Assembly (NCBI GenBank): GCA_016717005.1 | Contig: JADJUF010000037.1 | Span: 434,001-498,000, forward strand | DNA from: Myxococcales bacterium | GTDB lineage: Bacteria > Myxococcota_A > Polyangia > Haliangiales > Haliangiaceae | Direction: 5' to 3' | Length of the DNA stretch: 64,000 nt | In this document: piece after piece, positions 1-9,483 of the stretch | How the letters are laid out: each line of letters opens with the position of its first letter | Position numbering within the stretch: the first letter of the stretch is position 1 | Program-made: the position numbers and the translations under genes | The notes under the pieces: generated by a model | Databases searched by the model: none | What the model was told of the DNA's origin: nothing | Seen by the model: the letters and a program-made list of their open reading frames with translations, nothing else

Positions 1-2
1 GG

Positions 3-1091
3 CGCGTCCGCGATCTCGACAGCCACAACGGCACGTTCGTCGACGGGCGCCGCGTGACCGACGAGGTCACGGTCGACGACGGCGCGCTGGTGCGGACCGG
101 CGCGTCGCTGTTCTGGCTGTGCGCCGACGGGGCCGCGGCCCGCGACGACGGCGTGACCACCGAGGGCGGGGTCGTGCGCGGCCTCCGGTCCCACGCCGTC
201 GACGACGCGGTCCGCCGCGCGGTCAGCGCGCCGACGCTGTTGATCCTCGGCGCCAGCGGCACCGGCAAGGAGCGGCTCGCGCGCAGCTACCACCAGCACG
301 GCCCGCGGGCCGGCGGGCCGTTCGTGCCGGTCAACTGCGCGGCGATCCCCGAGGCCATCGCCGAGCGCGTCCTGTTCGGCTCACGCAAGGGCGCCTACTC
401 GGGCGCCGACGACGCGCCCGGCTACGTGTCGGCGGCCCACGGCGGCACGCTGTTCCTCGACGAGCTCGGCGAGCTCGACCTGGCGCTGCAGGCCAAGCTC
501 TTGCGCGTGCTCGAGAGCCGTGAGGTGTGGCCGGTCGGGGCCACCCGCGGCGTCCCGATCGAGCTCGGGCTGGTCGCGGCCACGCACCGCGATCTGCGCG
601 CCGCGGTCGCGGCCGGCCGCTTCCGCGAGGACCTGTACTACCGGCTCACCAAGCCGGTGGTGCACGTGCCGGCGCTACGCGAGCGCAAGGACGAGCTCCC
701 GGTGCTGGCCCTGCGCGCCCTGGCGGCGGTCAGTCCGACGCTGACCCTGCACCCGCGCCTGCTCGACGCGCTGTGCCTGCGGCCGTGGCCCGGCAACGTG
801 CGCGAGCTGCTGCACGAGGTCCGGGCCGCCGCCGACGCCGCGGTCGCGGCCAACGCCCGCGAGGTCCGGCTCGAGCACCTCGCCGAGGACGCCGGCCAGA
901 GCTTCGCGGCGCCGGCCGTCGACGCGCCCGATCAGCCCGCCCGCATCGCGACCCGCGAGCTCGACAAGGACGAGCTGGTCGCCGCCGTCGCCGCCGCGGG
1001 CGGCAACGTCTCCGCCGCCGCCCGCGCGCTGGGCCTTCATCGCACGCAGCTCTACCGCCTGCTCGATCGCCACGGCCTCGCCCGCCCGTAG
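3..1091 (+). CDS. FHA-domain sigma-54 activator, 5' end outside window
   Basis: Transcriptional activator of sigma-54 RNA polymerase. The window opens inside an FHA (phosphothreonine-binding) domain: the first codons read DLDSHNGTFVDG, typical of its last strands. An AAA+ domain follows, with Walker A GASGTGKE (nt 250-273), a GAFTGA loop in the form GAYSGA (nt 391-408) and Walker B GTLFLDE (nt 445-465). The C-terminus is a Fis-type helix-turn-helix (nt about 1000-1085). Myxobacteria use FHA in place of receiver domains so that Ser/Thr kinases control these activators; that link is family knowledge, not seen here. The true start lies upstream of base 1; the GTG at 54 is internal to the FHA fold. 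The gene is convergent with the next one. Confidence 0.93.
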   Translation, partial: RVRDLDSHNGTFVDGRRVTDEVTVDDGALVRTGASLFWLCADGAAARDDGVTTEGGVVRGLRSHAVDDAVRRAVSAPTLLILGASGTGKERLARSYHQHGPRAGGPFVPVNCAAIPEAIAERVLFGSRKGAYSGADDAPGYVSAAHGGTLFLDELGELDLALQAKLLRVLESREVWPVGATRGVPIELGLVAATHRDLRAAVAAGRFREDLYYRLTKPVVHVPALRERKDELPVLALRALAAVSPTLTLHPRLLDALCLRPWPGNVRELLHEVRAAADAAVAANAREVRLEHLAEDAGQSFAAPAVDAPDQPARIATRELDKDELVAAVAAAGGNVSAAARALGLHRTQLYRLLDRHGLARP

Positions 1092-1094
1092 CGA

Positions 1095-2417
1095 TCACTC
1101 ATCGATCCCGGCGCACATGCACGCCGGGTTCGAGCCCAGCCCCGGGGCCGTATCGCAGCTGATGTAGCCGGTCGAGATCTTCGCGGCCAGGCACGTGCCG
1201 ACGCCGCCCGGCCAACCAACGCCGCGGCAGTAGACCTCGCACGAGGTCGTCCCGTTGTTGCCGTACTTGCGGAACACCCGCATCGTGTCGAGGCGCACCG
1301 GGCCACCGACGTCGAGGCGCTCGCGCGGCGCCGGCTGGTCCATGCCGACGCGGTGGTTCGCGTAGTCGAGCACCAGCGTCTGGCCGTCGAAGGCCTGGTT
1401 GCCGGCGGCGGCGTCCTTGCGCGCGACGATCGCCGAGTTGACGGCGAAGCTGGTGCCGGTCAACGTCAGTCCGGTCCCGCCGCTGTAGCTAGCGCTGGCG
1501 TCCGCCGCGCACGACCAGGTCCCGGCCGTCGCGCCGGCCTTGAGCACCTGCCCGGCCGCGCACGGACTGAGCGCGAAGCTGGTCCCGATCAGCGCGACGC
1601 CACCGTTGGTCGTCGCGCCGTATTGCGTGTCGTCATCGGGCTCGCACGTGACCGTGCCGTCCACGTTGATCTGGCGGATCGACGCCCCGGCGACGCAGGC
1701 CCCGGCGACGCGCGCCTGGATCACGCTGGTGTTGACGGCCAGCGCCACGGCGCCGCTGGCGCCGCCACCGCTGAGCCCCGCGCCGGCGGTGACGGCGGTG
1801 ATGTCGCCGGTGCTGGCGCAGGCGACGCTGCCATCGCTGCCGACCGAGGCCATCGCCGTCCCGGCGGCGCAGGTGCCGGTCACGCGCGCCTGCAACATCG
1901 CCGCGGTGTACGCGCCGACGCGCGTAGCCGTGTCGGCCGTCGTCGCGGTCTGCGCCGTCTGCGCGGTCAGGGCGCTGTCGGCGCTGTCGGCGTGGACGGC
2001 GTCATCGGCGAGCGCGGCGTGGTCGGCCTCCTCGGCGCGGAGCGCGTACGGCACGCTCGCGACCGGGAGGCGCGGCGCCAGCGGCGCGCCGTCGATGCGG
2101 ATCTCTAGCCAGCGCGCGCTGCCGTCGAAGACGGCCGGCGCGAACGGCGTGATCGCGTCGAGGTCGACGAACACCGCGCCGCGCACCGCCAGCACCGAGT
2201 CGTGGGCCTCGGTCCACAGCGGCGCGCCGCCCGAGACGACCGGGTAGAGCCGCAGCTCGAGGTCGTGGGCGCCGTCGACGGGGGCGCCGGCGGGATCGGT
2301 CAGACGCCCGGCCAGGTTGAGGGTGTGGGGCACGTCGGCGGCGGCCGGGCCGGTGGCGAGCGCGAGCGCCGTCGTCGAGAGGGCGCACGCGGTGATGAGC
2401 AGAGCGAGCTTGGTCAT
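1095..2417 (-). CDS. secreted repetitive protein of unknown function
   Basis: Predicted exported protein of 440 residues. A clear signal peptide (MTKLALLIT..., cleavage near AAADV) precedes a domain with the pattern LAGRLTDPAGAPVDG, LELRLYP and SVPYALRAEEAD. This occurs in many large secreted proteins of myxobacteria and can introduce phage tail-like or adhesin-like stalks. Residues about 135-165 are Ala/Asp/Thr-rich short repeats. The middle holds TGDITAV-type and GTSFA-type repeats spaced like beta-helix or fibre repeats. The C-terminus has seven closely spaced Cys residues, suggesting disulphides. It starts one base after the stop of the upstream lipoprotein gene, so the two form an operon. 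Function unknown; a surface fibre is a guess. Confidence 0.85.
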   Translation of the reverse strand: MTKLALLITACALSTTALALATGPAAADVPHTLNLAGRLTDPAGAPVDGAHDLELRLYPVVSGGAPLWTEAHDSVLAVRGAVFVDLDAITPFAPAVFDGSARWLEIRIDGAPLAPRLPVASVPYALRAEEADHAALADDAVHADSADSALTAQTAQTATTADTATRVGAYTAAMLQARVTGTCAAGTAMASVGSDGSVACASTGDITAVTAGAGLSGGGASGAVALAVNTSVIQARVAGACVAGASIRQINVDGTVTCEPDDDTQYGATTNGGVALIGTSFALSPCAAGQVLKAGATAGTWSCAADASASYSGGTGLTLTGTSFAVNSAIVARKDAAAGNQAFDGQTLVLDYANHRVGMDQPAPRERLDVGGPVRLDTMRVFRKYGNNGTTSCEVYCRGVGWPGGVGTCLAAKISTGYISCDTAPGLGSNPACMCAGIDE

Positions 2418-2418
2418 G

Positions 2419-2775
<357 letters not shown>

Positions 2776-3034
2776 CGGACCTCCTGCAGGTCCACTGAGC
2801 AACTGGCGCGCCGACGCAACCGCGCGCGGTCACGAGGTCCGCGCCGGCGCGGCGGCTGTCACGGGCGCGGCCGTGTCGTCACGTGTCAGGTCAGCCCGGG
2901 CCGCCCGAAGCCGACGGGCCGCGGCCCCACCCCTGCACGTCCGCGCACAACGCCCCCGCCGCGCGCACCTTACACATGAAGTTCTGCGGCGTTGACGGAT
3001 CGTTCGGGGCGGCCGCGCGTGTGAAGCTGTCACC

Positions 3035-4561
3035 ATGAAGCTCCGCCTTGCCCTCGCCGCCGCCGCGGCCGCGCTCGCGACCACGCCCACCCTCGCCCAC
3101 GCCTTCTGCGGGTTCTACGTCGGCGGCGGCGGCGCCGAGCTGTTCAACAACGCCACCCAGGTCGTGCTGATGCGCGACGGCACCCGCACGGTGCTGTCGA
3201 TGCAGAACAACTACCAGGGGCCGCCGTCGGACTTCGCGATGGTGGTGCCGGTGCCAGTGGTGCTGCAGGAGGCCAACGTCAAGACCCTGCCGCGCGAGGT
3301 GTTCGCCAAGGTCGATCAGATGGGCTCGCCGCGCCTGGTCGAGTACTGGGAGGCCGACCCGTGCGCGCCCGACGAGATCATGTACGACAGGTCGATGGTG
3401 CCGATGATGGAGATGGCCGACGACGCGCCGTCGTCGGCGACCGGCGGCAGCCACGGCGTCACGATCGAGGCCCAGTTCACCGTCGGCGAGTACCAGATCG
3501 TGATCCTGTCGGCCAAGGACTCGACCGGCCTCGACGCGTGGCTGCGCGAGCAGAAGTACCAGATCCCCAAGGGCGCCGAGCCGCTGCTGCGGCCGTACGT
3601 CGAGGCCGGCTCGAAGTTCTTCGTCGCCAAGGTCGACCCCAAGAAGGTCACGTTCGACCACGGCATGGCGCAGCTGTCGCCGCTGCGCTTCCACTACGAC
3701 TCCGACGAGTTCTCGCTGCCGGTCCGGCTCGGCATGGCCAACTCGTCGGGCACGCAAGATCTGATCGTCAACATCCTCGCGCCGAGCCAGCGCTACCAGG
3801 TCGCCAACTACGGCAACGTCACGATCCCGACCAACCTCGACGTCAAGCCCGAGACCAAGACCCAGTTCGGCGCCTTCTACGCGGCGCTGTTCGATCGCAC
3901 GGTCGAGCAGAACCCCGGCGCGGTCGTCACCGAGTACGCCTGGGACGCGTCGACCTGCGATCCGTGCCCGGGGCCGAACCTCGACGGCAACGACTTCATG
4001 ACCCTGGGCGCCGACGTGCTCGGCACCGACAACTACTGGGGCCTGGTGCTGACCCGGCTGCACGCGCGCTACGCCAAGGGCGCGCTGACCGACGACCTGG
4101 TGTTCAAGGGCGCCGAGCCCATCGTCGGCGGCCGCGAGTTCGTGGTCGACGACGCCACCGGCAAGCTCGAGGAGCGCTCGCGCCCGTCCGACACCAACAA
4201 CTTCCAGGGCCGCTACGCGATCCGCCACGCCTGGACCGGGCCGATCACCTGCGCCAACCCGGTCCGCGGCCGCTGGGGCGGCCCGCCCGGCGATCAGCTC
4301 GCCGACGCCACACCCCAGGCCGCGACCAACATCGCGTTCGCGCCGCGCGGCACGGTGTCGCTGCCCGACCTCGTCACCCAGGACATCCCCGAGCTCGGCG
4401 TCGTGGCCGGGGTCGCGCTGGCGGGCCCGAAGCCGGTGAGCAAGGCCTCGTACCCGGGCTGCACCTGCGCCGCGTCGGGCGGGGTCGCGGGTGGCGCCGC
4501 GGGCGCCGCGGGCGCCGGGGCGGTCCTGGCGCTGGTGCTGCGCCGCCGCCGCCGCCGGTGA
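3035..4561 (+). CDS. DUF2330 secreted protein with MYXO-CTERM-like anchor
   Basis: DUF2330-family protein of 508 residues. A signal peptide (residues 1-24, ending TLAHA) is followed by the family hallmark FCGFYVGG and by SDFAMVVPVPVV, TLPREVFAKVD and LVEYWEADPC. The C-terminus is a Cys-containing segment (YPGCTCAA), a Gly/Ala-rich hydrophobic helix and a run of six or more arginines. This matches the layout of MYXO-CTERM sorting tails, so the protein is probably anchored at the cell surface after processing. The biochemical role of DUF2330 is not established. The arginine codons at the end merge into a tandem repeat array that continues past the stop. Confidence 0.9.
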   Translation: MKLRLALAAAAAALATTPTLAHAFCGFYVGGGGAELFNNATQVVLMRDGTRTVLSMQNNYQGPPSDFAMVVPVPVVLQEANVKTLPREVFAKVDQMGSPRLVEYWEADPCAPDEIMYDRSMVPMMEMADDAPSSATGGSHGVTIEAQFTVGEYQIVILSAKDSTGLDAWLREQKYQIPKGAEPLLRPYVEAGSKFFVAKVDPKKVTFDHGMAQLSPLRFHYDSDEFSLPVRLGMANSSGTQDLIVNILAPSQRYQVANYGNVTIPTNLDVKPETKTQFGAFYAALFDRTVEQNPGAVVTEYAWDASTCDPCPGPNLDGNDFMTLGADVLGTDNYWGLVLTRLHARYAKGALTDDLVFKGAEPIVGGREFVVDDATGKLEERSRPSDTNNFQGRYAIRHAWTGPITCANPVRGRWGGPPGDQLADATPQAATNIAFAPRGTVSLPDLVTQDIPELGVVAGVALAGPKPVSKASYPGCTCAASGGVAGGAAGAAGAGAVLALVLRRRRRR

Positions 4562-4880
4562 CCGGCCGTTCGGAGGCCCCGCCGCCGGTGTCGGCCGCCG
4601 CCGCCGGTGACCGACGGGTCGGAGGCCGCGGCTGCCGCCGGTGTCGGCCGCCGCCGGTGACCGGCCGTTCGGAGGCCGCCGCCGCCGCCGGTGTCGGCCG
4701 CCGTCGCCGGTGACTGTCCGTTCGGAGGCCGCGGCTGCCGCCGGTGTCGGCCGCCGCCGGTGCCGTTCGGAGGCCGCCGCCGCCGCCGGTGTCGGCCGCC
4801 GTCGCCGGTGACTGTCCGTTCGGAGGCCGCGGCTGCCGCCGGTGTCGGCCAGCCGCCGGTGACCGTCCGTTCGTAGACCG
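4545..4880 (+). repeat. tandem array copying the 3' end of the DUF2330 gene
   Basis: About seven degenerate units. Each holds a copy of the gene's final codons and stop (CGCCGGTGAC) followed by a GTCCGTTCGGAGG-like stretch and a GCCGCCGGTGTCGGCC spacer. The first unit is the real gene end. The array fills the 340 bases before the next gene; no gene or RNA is visible in it. Confidence 0.85.
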
Positions 4881-4900
4881 CGCCGCCCGCGGTCCGTGGT

Positions 4901-5590
4901 ATGGCGTCGGCGTTGTCACAAGAACCCAACGCGATGCTGAGCTGGACCCCGGTGGAGCGCGCGTGGGTCGGCGGTGACGAGTTCGTGCTCGCGCGCGACG
5001 GCGACGACTGGGTGGTCCGGGTCGAGCAGCGGATCCTGATGACCAACCGGATGTACGCGTCCGAGGTCGCCCTGGCCGAGCTGTCGCTGGCGCAGATCGA
5101 GGAGCCCCGCTCGGTGCTGATCGGCGGCCTCGGCCTGGGCTACACGCTGCGCGCCGTGCTCGACCTCGTCGGCGACGACGCCGCGGTCACGGTCGCCGAG
5201 CTGGTGCCCGAGCTGGTCGAGTGGAACCGCACGCACGTCGGGGTCCTCAACGACTTCCCGCTCGAGGATCCGCGGGTCGAGGTCGTGATCGGCGACGTCT
5301 ACGACACGCTCAAGCGATCGCCGGGCGCGTTCGACGCGATCCTGCTCGACGTCGACAACGGCCCCAAGGCCCTGTCCCAGGCCAAGAACCAGCGCCTCTA
5401 CAGCGACGCCGGCACCCGGGTGTGCCTGACCGCCCTGGCGCCCGACGGGATCCTCGCGGTCTGGGCCAACGGCCACAGCCCGCGCTACGCCCGCAAGGTC
5501 GAGGCGCTCGGCTGCGAGGTCGACGTGCAGTGGGTCCGGAACACCGCCGACTCGCGCTCGCACTCGGTCGTCTACCTGATCCGACCCTGA
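4901..5590 (+). CDS. spermidine-synthase-like methyltransferase-fold protein
   Basis: Protein of 229 residues with the Rossmann fold of the spermidine synthase/spermine synthase-like family. The glycine-rich SAM-type motif VLIGGLGLGYTLRAVL sits at residues about 70-85. The acidic end of strand 2 is VAELVPELVEWN, and FDAILLDVDNGP (about residue 150) matches the aspartate region of the family. The N-terminal segment with RILMTNRMYASEVALAE resembles the beta-hairpin gate of polyamine synthases. Whether it makes polyamines or methylates something is unclear, as many family members are orphans. An alternative start is the ATG at 4934. It stands alone between a repeat array and an unrelated membrane protein. 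Confidence 0.85.
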   Translation: MASALSQEPNAMLSWTPVERAWVGGDEFVLARDGDDWVVRVEQRILMTNRMYASEVALAELSLAQIEEPRSVLIGGLGLGYTLRAVLDLVGDDAAVTVAELVPELVEWNRTHVGVLNDFPLEDPRVEVVIGDVYDTLKRSPGAFDAILLDVDNGPKALSQAKNQRLYSDAGTRVCLTALAPDGILAVWANGHSPRYARKVEALGCEVDVQWVRNTADSRSHSVVYLIRP

Positions 5591-5769
5591 CCGCGGCGGC
5601 GGTCGCGCCCTCCGCTGGTCGTCGCCGTCTCCGACGTGCGGATGGGTCGCCCCGAGACGATCTCGCTCGCCCAATGACTCCCGCGACCTGCGCCGACACC
5701 GCCGCAGCCTGGGAGGCGGTCGCCGATCCGGGGGGAGGCGATCGCGTGGACAGCGGCGGGCGAGGTCCC

Positions 5770-5775
5770 TAGCGT
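5770..5775 (+). promoter_or_regulatory. -10-like TAnnnT hexamer, probable leaderless start
   Basis: TAGCGT, 7 nt before the ATG at 5783. It fits a transcription start at or next to the start codon and favours 5783 over the in-frame GTG at 5774. No -35 box is recognisable. Confidence 0.45.
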
Positions 5776-5782
5776 GACGGCC

Positions 5783-6376
5783 ATGAGCGCTCCAGCGATC
5801 GATCAGGCCGCGGCCGCACCGCCGCCGCCGAACGTCCTCGACCTGCCGTGCGGCGCGTGCCAGCGCGTGACGGTGCACCAGCGCCGGCCCGACGGCCTGC
5901 TGGTGTGCGTGCCGTGCCGCGTGCGCGCCGAGGCCCCGGCGTGGCCGCACCCGTCGTCGGCGATGCCGCCGGTGGCGCCCGCGCGCAGCCCGACGACCGC
6001 CGTCGCGCCGATGCTGCTGGTCGGCGGCATCCTCGCCGCGGTCAGCGTGTTCCTGCCGTGGATCTCCCTCGGCGCGCTGAGCCGCAGCGGCATGGAGCTC
6101 GGCGACGGCGGCGACCCGGCCATCATCCTCGTCCTCGCCGGCGTCGCCGTCGTCCTGTCGCTGCGCGCGCCGCTCGGCGGCGGCCGCCGCTTCTTCGCGT
6201 TCCTGGTCGGCCTCGCGATCCTCGTCATCGCCGGCATCGACTTCCAGGAGATCAAGGAGCGGGTCGACGGCCTCGCCGATTCGCCGCTGGCTGGCGCCGC
6301 CAGCGTCGGCAGCGGGCTCTACGTCGCCATCGTCGGCGGCGCGCTGGCGGCGATCGGCGGCGGCACCGGCAAGTAG
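5783..6376 (+). CDS. zinc-ribbon membrane protein, function unknown
   Basis: Membrane protein of 197 residues. The N-terminal cytosolic part holds a treble-clef/zinc-ribbon pattern, CGAC...CVPC, spaced about 20 residues apart. A Pro-rich linker follows, then four hydrophobic segments (PMLLVGGILAAVSVFLPW; AIILVLAGVAVVLSL; FFAFLVGLAILVIAGI; LYVAIVGGALAAIGG). The topology resembles small 'zinc ribbon plus 4TM' proteins of unknown role. I take ATG 5783; GTG 5774 would add three residues and has a GAGG 8 nt upstream, so the choice is not certain. Confidence 0.75.
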   Translation: MSAPAIDQAAAAPPPPNVLDLPCGACQRVTVHQRRPDGLLVCVPCRVRAEAPAWPHPSSAMPPVAPARSPTTAVAPMLLVGGILAAVSVFLPWISLGALSRSGMELGDGGDPAIILVLAGVAVVLSLRAPLGGGRRFFAFLVGLAILVIAGIDFQEIKERVDGLADSPLAGAASVGSGLYVAIVGGALAAIGGGTGK

Positions 6377-6438
6377 CGCCGCGGCGGCGCTGCCCCAAGC
6401 GGCACCGGCACGGAGCGCGGGGGCGCGACGGTAGCTAC

Positions 6439-6470
6439 CGAAAATGCCACCGGCCCCGCGGAGGGGCCGG
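6439..6470 (-). terminator. intrinsic terminator of the PPC-domain lipoprotein gene
   Basis: A perfect 8-bp GC hairpin (CCGGCCCC / GGGGCCGG, loop of 5) at 6450-6470, followed on the minus strand by GGCATTTTCGG, lies about 30 nt past the stop at 6498. A 12-base palindrome (CGGTAGCTACCG, 6429-6440) sits just beyond. Confidence 0.7.
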
Positions 6471-6497
6471 CGCTCAGTCGAGGCGAAGCGGAGGCGA

Positions 6498-8129
6498 TCA
6501 GTTCTTGCTGCCGACCAGCTCGTAGTTCGAGGAGGTGGCGTAGCCGCGGACCTGGACGAAGATCTTGGCGGGCTGCGCCAGCGTGACCTCGCACGACTCG
6601 TTCGAGCCGTTCTTGTAGGGGCGGCAGTCGTACTTGGTCGGGGTCGGCTCGCTGCCGATGCGGACGTAGAGGTCGGCGTCGTTGGTGCCGGTGATCGAGA
6701 AGGTGTAGGTGCCGGCGGCGAGGGTCGGGGTCGGGAAGCGCTTGATCTCGGACTTCTTGACCACGCCGCTGCCGCTCAGGCCGGCCCAGCCCTCGGGCTG
6801 ACCGCCGCCGCCCGGGGTGAAGGTGTTGTCGGCCTCGCCGGTCACCAGCACGACCTGCGAGCGGTCGACGTTGGCGAAGATCTGCTCGTAGGTCTTGGGG
6901 TCGCTGTACGACAGCAGGCCCTTGAACATCGCCATCGTCGCGCCCGGCATCGACGAGAAGAACGCCGGCATGCCGTTGTTGATGACGTCGACGTACTTGG
7001 TGCCGACGGGGTCGTCGCTGTTGACCAGGCGGTGCGCGTCGATGATCGAGCCGTCGACGTAGGCGTAGGTGTCGCAGCCGTTCTCGAACATGATCACGTA
7101 CTGACCGGCGACCCAGCGGCCGGCGCGGGCCAGCGCGCGGACGTTGGCGCCGAGGCCAGCGTGGCCGTTGTAGACGATGAAGTCGGCGCGGGTCGACAGG
7201 CCCTCGTACTTGGTGCGGAACGCCGACTGGTTGAGCGCGGTGCGCACGTTGTCGGTCAAGAGCGCGTTGATCTGGATGGTCTTGCCGTCGGGCAGGGTCG
7301 CGCGGAACTCGACGTCGGTCACCGAGGTGCCGGGGTTGCTCGGCAGGGTCGCCGGCACGGTCGTGACGGCGTAGGCGCCGAGGTCGCGCTTCACGGCGGC
7401 GATGAACTGGTTCCAGCCGGCGACGCCGGCGTCGCTCGAGGTGGTCGCGCCGTCCTCGTACTTGCCGAAGATGGCGACCATCTTGAGCGCGCCGTCCTCC
7501 CAGACCTTGTCGTACTCGGGGAACTTGCCGGTCGTGTTGATCGGCGAGACGGTCAGCGACGCGGTGACCTTGTAGACGTCGGCCGCGGTGAACGTGCAGC
7601 CCGAGCGCTCGGGCCGGAAGTAGTACCACATCGATCCCGAGTCGACCTCGTGGGCGCCGAAGTCGACGCAGGCGTGGCCGTAGCTGGTCGCGAACGCCTC
7701 GATCTTCGAGTAGCTCATGTCGGCCGGGAAGGTCAGCTTCACCGACGACGGCAGGTTGGTCTTGCTGCCCCACGAGACCGGCATCTTGGCGTGGTAGGTG
7801 ATCTTGGTCAGGCCGTTCTCGCTGGACTTGACGATGTCGGTCAGCTGGACCTTGTCGAGGCGCCCGACCGAGTTCTTCCCGTTGAGCTGGCCGATCGTAT
7901 AGAGGAGCTGGTCCTTGATCGTCTGCTCCGAGTTCCACGACGAGTCGGTCACGAGCTGACCGTCGAACTCCATGTCCATGAACACGGCGGCGGCGCTGGT
8001 GTCGGCCTTGCCGTCCGCGTCCTTCACGATCTCACCGGCGAAGGGGTCGTCCTCGGTGGCGCACGCGGCCAGGGGGCCGGCGACGAGCGGGGCGGCACAC
8101 AGCAGAGCCAGGGGCGAGATGCGCTTCAT
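6498..8129 (-). CDS. large lipoprotein with C-terminal PPC-like domain
   Basis: Predicted lipoprotein of 543 residues. I start at the ATG at 8129 because the peptide from there, MKRISPLALLCAAPLVAGPLAAC, is a clean lipobox leader; the GTG at 8162 would add 11 unlikely residues. The mature protein begins with an acidic linker (TEDDPFAGEIVKDADGKAD). A central region contains FIVYNGHAGLGANVRALARAG and VIMFENGCDTYAYVDGS, which look like a caspase/gingipain-like core (a His-Gly and a later Gly-Cys), but I cannot confirm a peptidase. The last about 100 residues (GTYTFSITGTNDADLYVRIG, CEVTLAQPAKIFVQVRGY) match bacterial pre-peptidase C-terminal domains. A hairpin terminator follows the gene. Confidence 0.82.
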   Translation of the reverse strand: MKRISPLALLCAAPLVAGPLAACATEDDPFAGEIVKDADGKADTSAAAVFMDMEFDGQLVTDSSWNSEQTIKDQLLYTIGQLNGKNSVGRLDKVQLTDIVKSSENGLTKITYHAKMPVSWGSKTNLPSSVKLTFPADMSYSKIEAFATSYGHACVDFGAHEVDSGSMWYYFRPERSGCTFTAADVYKVTASLTVSPINTTGKFPEYDKVWEDGALKMVAIFGKYEDGATTSSDAGVAGWNQFIAAVKRDLGAYAVTTVPATLPSNPGTSVTDVEFRATLPDGKTIQINALLTDNVRTALNQSAFRTKYEGLSTRADFIVYNGHAGLGANVRALARAGRWVAGQYVIMFENGCDTYAYVDGSIIDAHRLVNSDDPVGTKYVDVINNGMPAFFSSMPGATMAMFKGLLSYSDPKTYEQIFANVDRSQVVLVTGEADNTFTPGGGGQPEGWAGLSGSGVVKKSEIKRFPTPTLAAGTYTFSITGTNDADLYVRIGSEPTPTKYDCRPYKNGSNESCEVTLAQPAKIFVQVRGYATSSNYELVGSKN

Positions 8130-8312
8130 GTCAGGTAGATGGAGCAAGGGTGGTGCCACCACTGAACCTGCCTAACCATAAGAGATCACTTGGCATGGAG
8201 GCGGCTGATCGAGTCGCCGGTGCTGGGGTCCGCGCCTCGGGCAGCCGGCGGATCGAGTAGCCGCCTGGCCGGGATACGCCGAGGGGTGGACGGCCGAGCA
8301 CCTCTCCCGCCG

Positions 8313-8470
8313 CGCCGAGCGCCTGGGCGGCTGAACACGCCCAGCACCGCGCGCCACCCCGCCCAGCCGCGCCGACCGCCTGGGCGGCTGAGCACGCCCA
8401 GCACCGCGCGCCCCCACTCCGCCCGCCGCCCGGCGGCTGAACACGCGCAGCACCGCGCCCGCCGCGCCGC
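8313..8470 (+). repeat. three tandem hairpin units in a divergent intergenic region
   Basis: The 400-base gap between the divergent genes at 8129 and 8531 holds three copies of a 53-57 bp unit. Units 1 and 2 contain a perfect 7-bp stem CTGGGCG / CGCCCAG with an 8-base loop (GCTGAACA or GCTGAGCA) at 8323-8344 and 8380-8401. The third is degenerate. No gene is visible here. Confidence 0.75.
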
Positions 8471-8530
8471 GCCAGCCGCGGGACACCTCGCCCGGGCAGA
8501 TCCTTTGGCGCGATCGCGCGTGCAAGGCGC

Positions 8531-9454
8531 ATGTCCCGCGTCGCCGCCGCCCTCGCCTCGCTCGCCCTCGCCGTCCCGATGACCGCCGCCGCGCAGCCGC
8601 CGGATCGCACCTTCGAAGCTTCGGGGATGACGATCGGCGATGGCGGCGACATGCGCGCCTCGACCCGCGATTGGCTGGTCGGCCCGCCCGGCTGGGACGT
8701 CGGCGGCGAGCTGCGCTTCATCACCAGCGATCTGGGCCTGGCCGACGGCCGCGCGCTCAAGCTGACCGACGTCGGGCTGGTGCGCGCGCGCGTGCGCTAC
8801 ACCGCGGCGCGCCGGGTCGAGCTGTTCGGCTCGATCGACGCGCTCGCCAAGCAGCCGGCCTACGCCGACAGCGCGCCGCTGCAGGGCATCACCGCCGGCC
8901 TCAAGGTCGCGGTGTCGCGGGCGTGGGCGCTGTCGGCGACCGCGAGCGGCGGCCCGACGCTGGGCGACGACGGCCAGTGGGGCACGGGCGGCACCGCGGT
9001 CGTGTACCGGTCGCACCCCGACCAGACGCTGTCGTTCCAGGTCGCGGGCGGCGCCAGCGCCACCGCGCTGCGGATGGACGCCACGCCCGATCAGTGGCTG
9101 ACCGAGCTGACCGCCGGCGGCCAGATCATGTTCCACACGCCCAACGGCTGGTGGGGCACGTGGCTCGGCGCCAGCATCGCGGTGCCGGTCGCGGCCTCGG
9201 CCGACCTCGATCCCAACACCCGCCTCGACGTCAGCGTCGGCTCGGTCTACGCGGTCGCGCCGACCTGGGACATCTACCTCGAGGGCTCGATCGTCGACCG
9301 CGGCGACGCCGGCATGGCCGCGACGATGCTGCCGATCCTCGACGGCGGCTTCGATCAGCGCCAGCTCGTCGTCGGCGTGGTCCGCCGCTTCGACGGCGCG
9401 CGCGATCACGGCCGCGGCCGGCGCGGCGATCCGATGCTGGTCGGCGCGCGCTGA
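8531..9454 (+). CDS. secreted outer-membrane-type protein, unknown function
   Basis: Exported protein of 307 residues. A signal peptide (MSRVAAALASLALAVPMTAAAQ) is followed by alternating hydrophobic/polar strands with many Gly, Trp and Tyr residues, such as WDVGGELRFITSDLGLADG, VRYTAARRVELFGSIDAL, AVSATASGGPTLGD-like and WGTWLGASIAVPVAASADL. This is the look of an 8-12 strand outer-membrane beta-barrel. The end (GVVRRFDGAR) resembles a terminal strand plus a short basic tail. No family name can be given. The HIT gene starts 30 bases downstream but has its own promoter-like element. Confidence 0.78.
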   Translation: MSRVAAALASLALAVPMTAAAQPPDRTFEASGMTIGDGGDMRASTRDWLVGPPGWDVGGELRFITSDLGLADGRALKLTDVGLVRARVRYTAARRVELFGSIDALAKQPAYADSAPLQGITAGLKVAVSRAWALSATASGGPTLGDDGQWGTGGTAVVYRSHPDQTLSFQVAGGASATALRMDATPDQWLTELTAGGQIMFHTPNGWWGTWLGASIAVPVAASADLDPNTRLDVSVGSVYAVAPTWDIYLEGSIVDRGDAGMAATMLPILDGGFDQRQLVVGVVRRFDGARDHGRGRRGDPMLVGAR

Positions 9455-9471
9455 CCACGGCGCGGCTGCGC

Positions 9472-9477
9472 TACCAT
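9472..9477 (+). promoter_or_regulatory. -10-like TAnnnT hexamer before the HIT gene
   Basis: TACCAT, 6 nt before the GTG at 9484; no Shine-Dalgarno is present. It fits leaderless transcription. Confidence 0.5.
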
Positions 9478-9483
9478 CGCGCG

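Noticed and set aside
4545..4880. Possible CRISPR array
   Set aside because: Units are contiguous, degenerate and derived from the gene end, with no unique spacers; the same holds for the other arrays. No cas genes are present.
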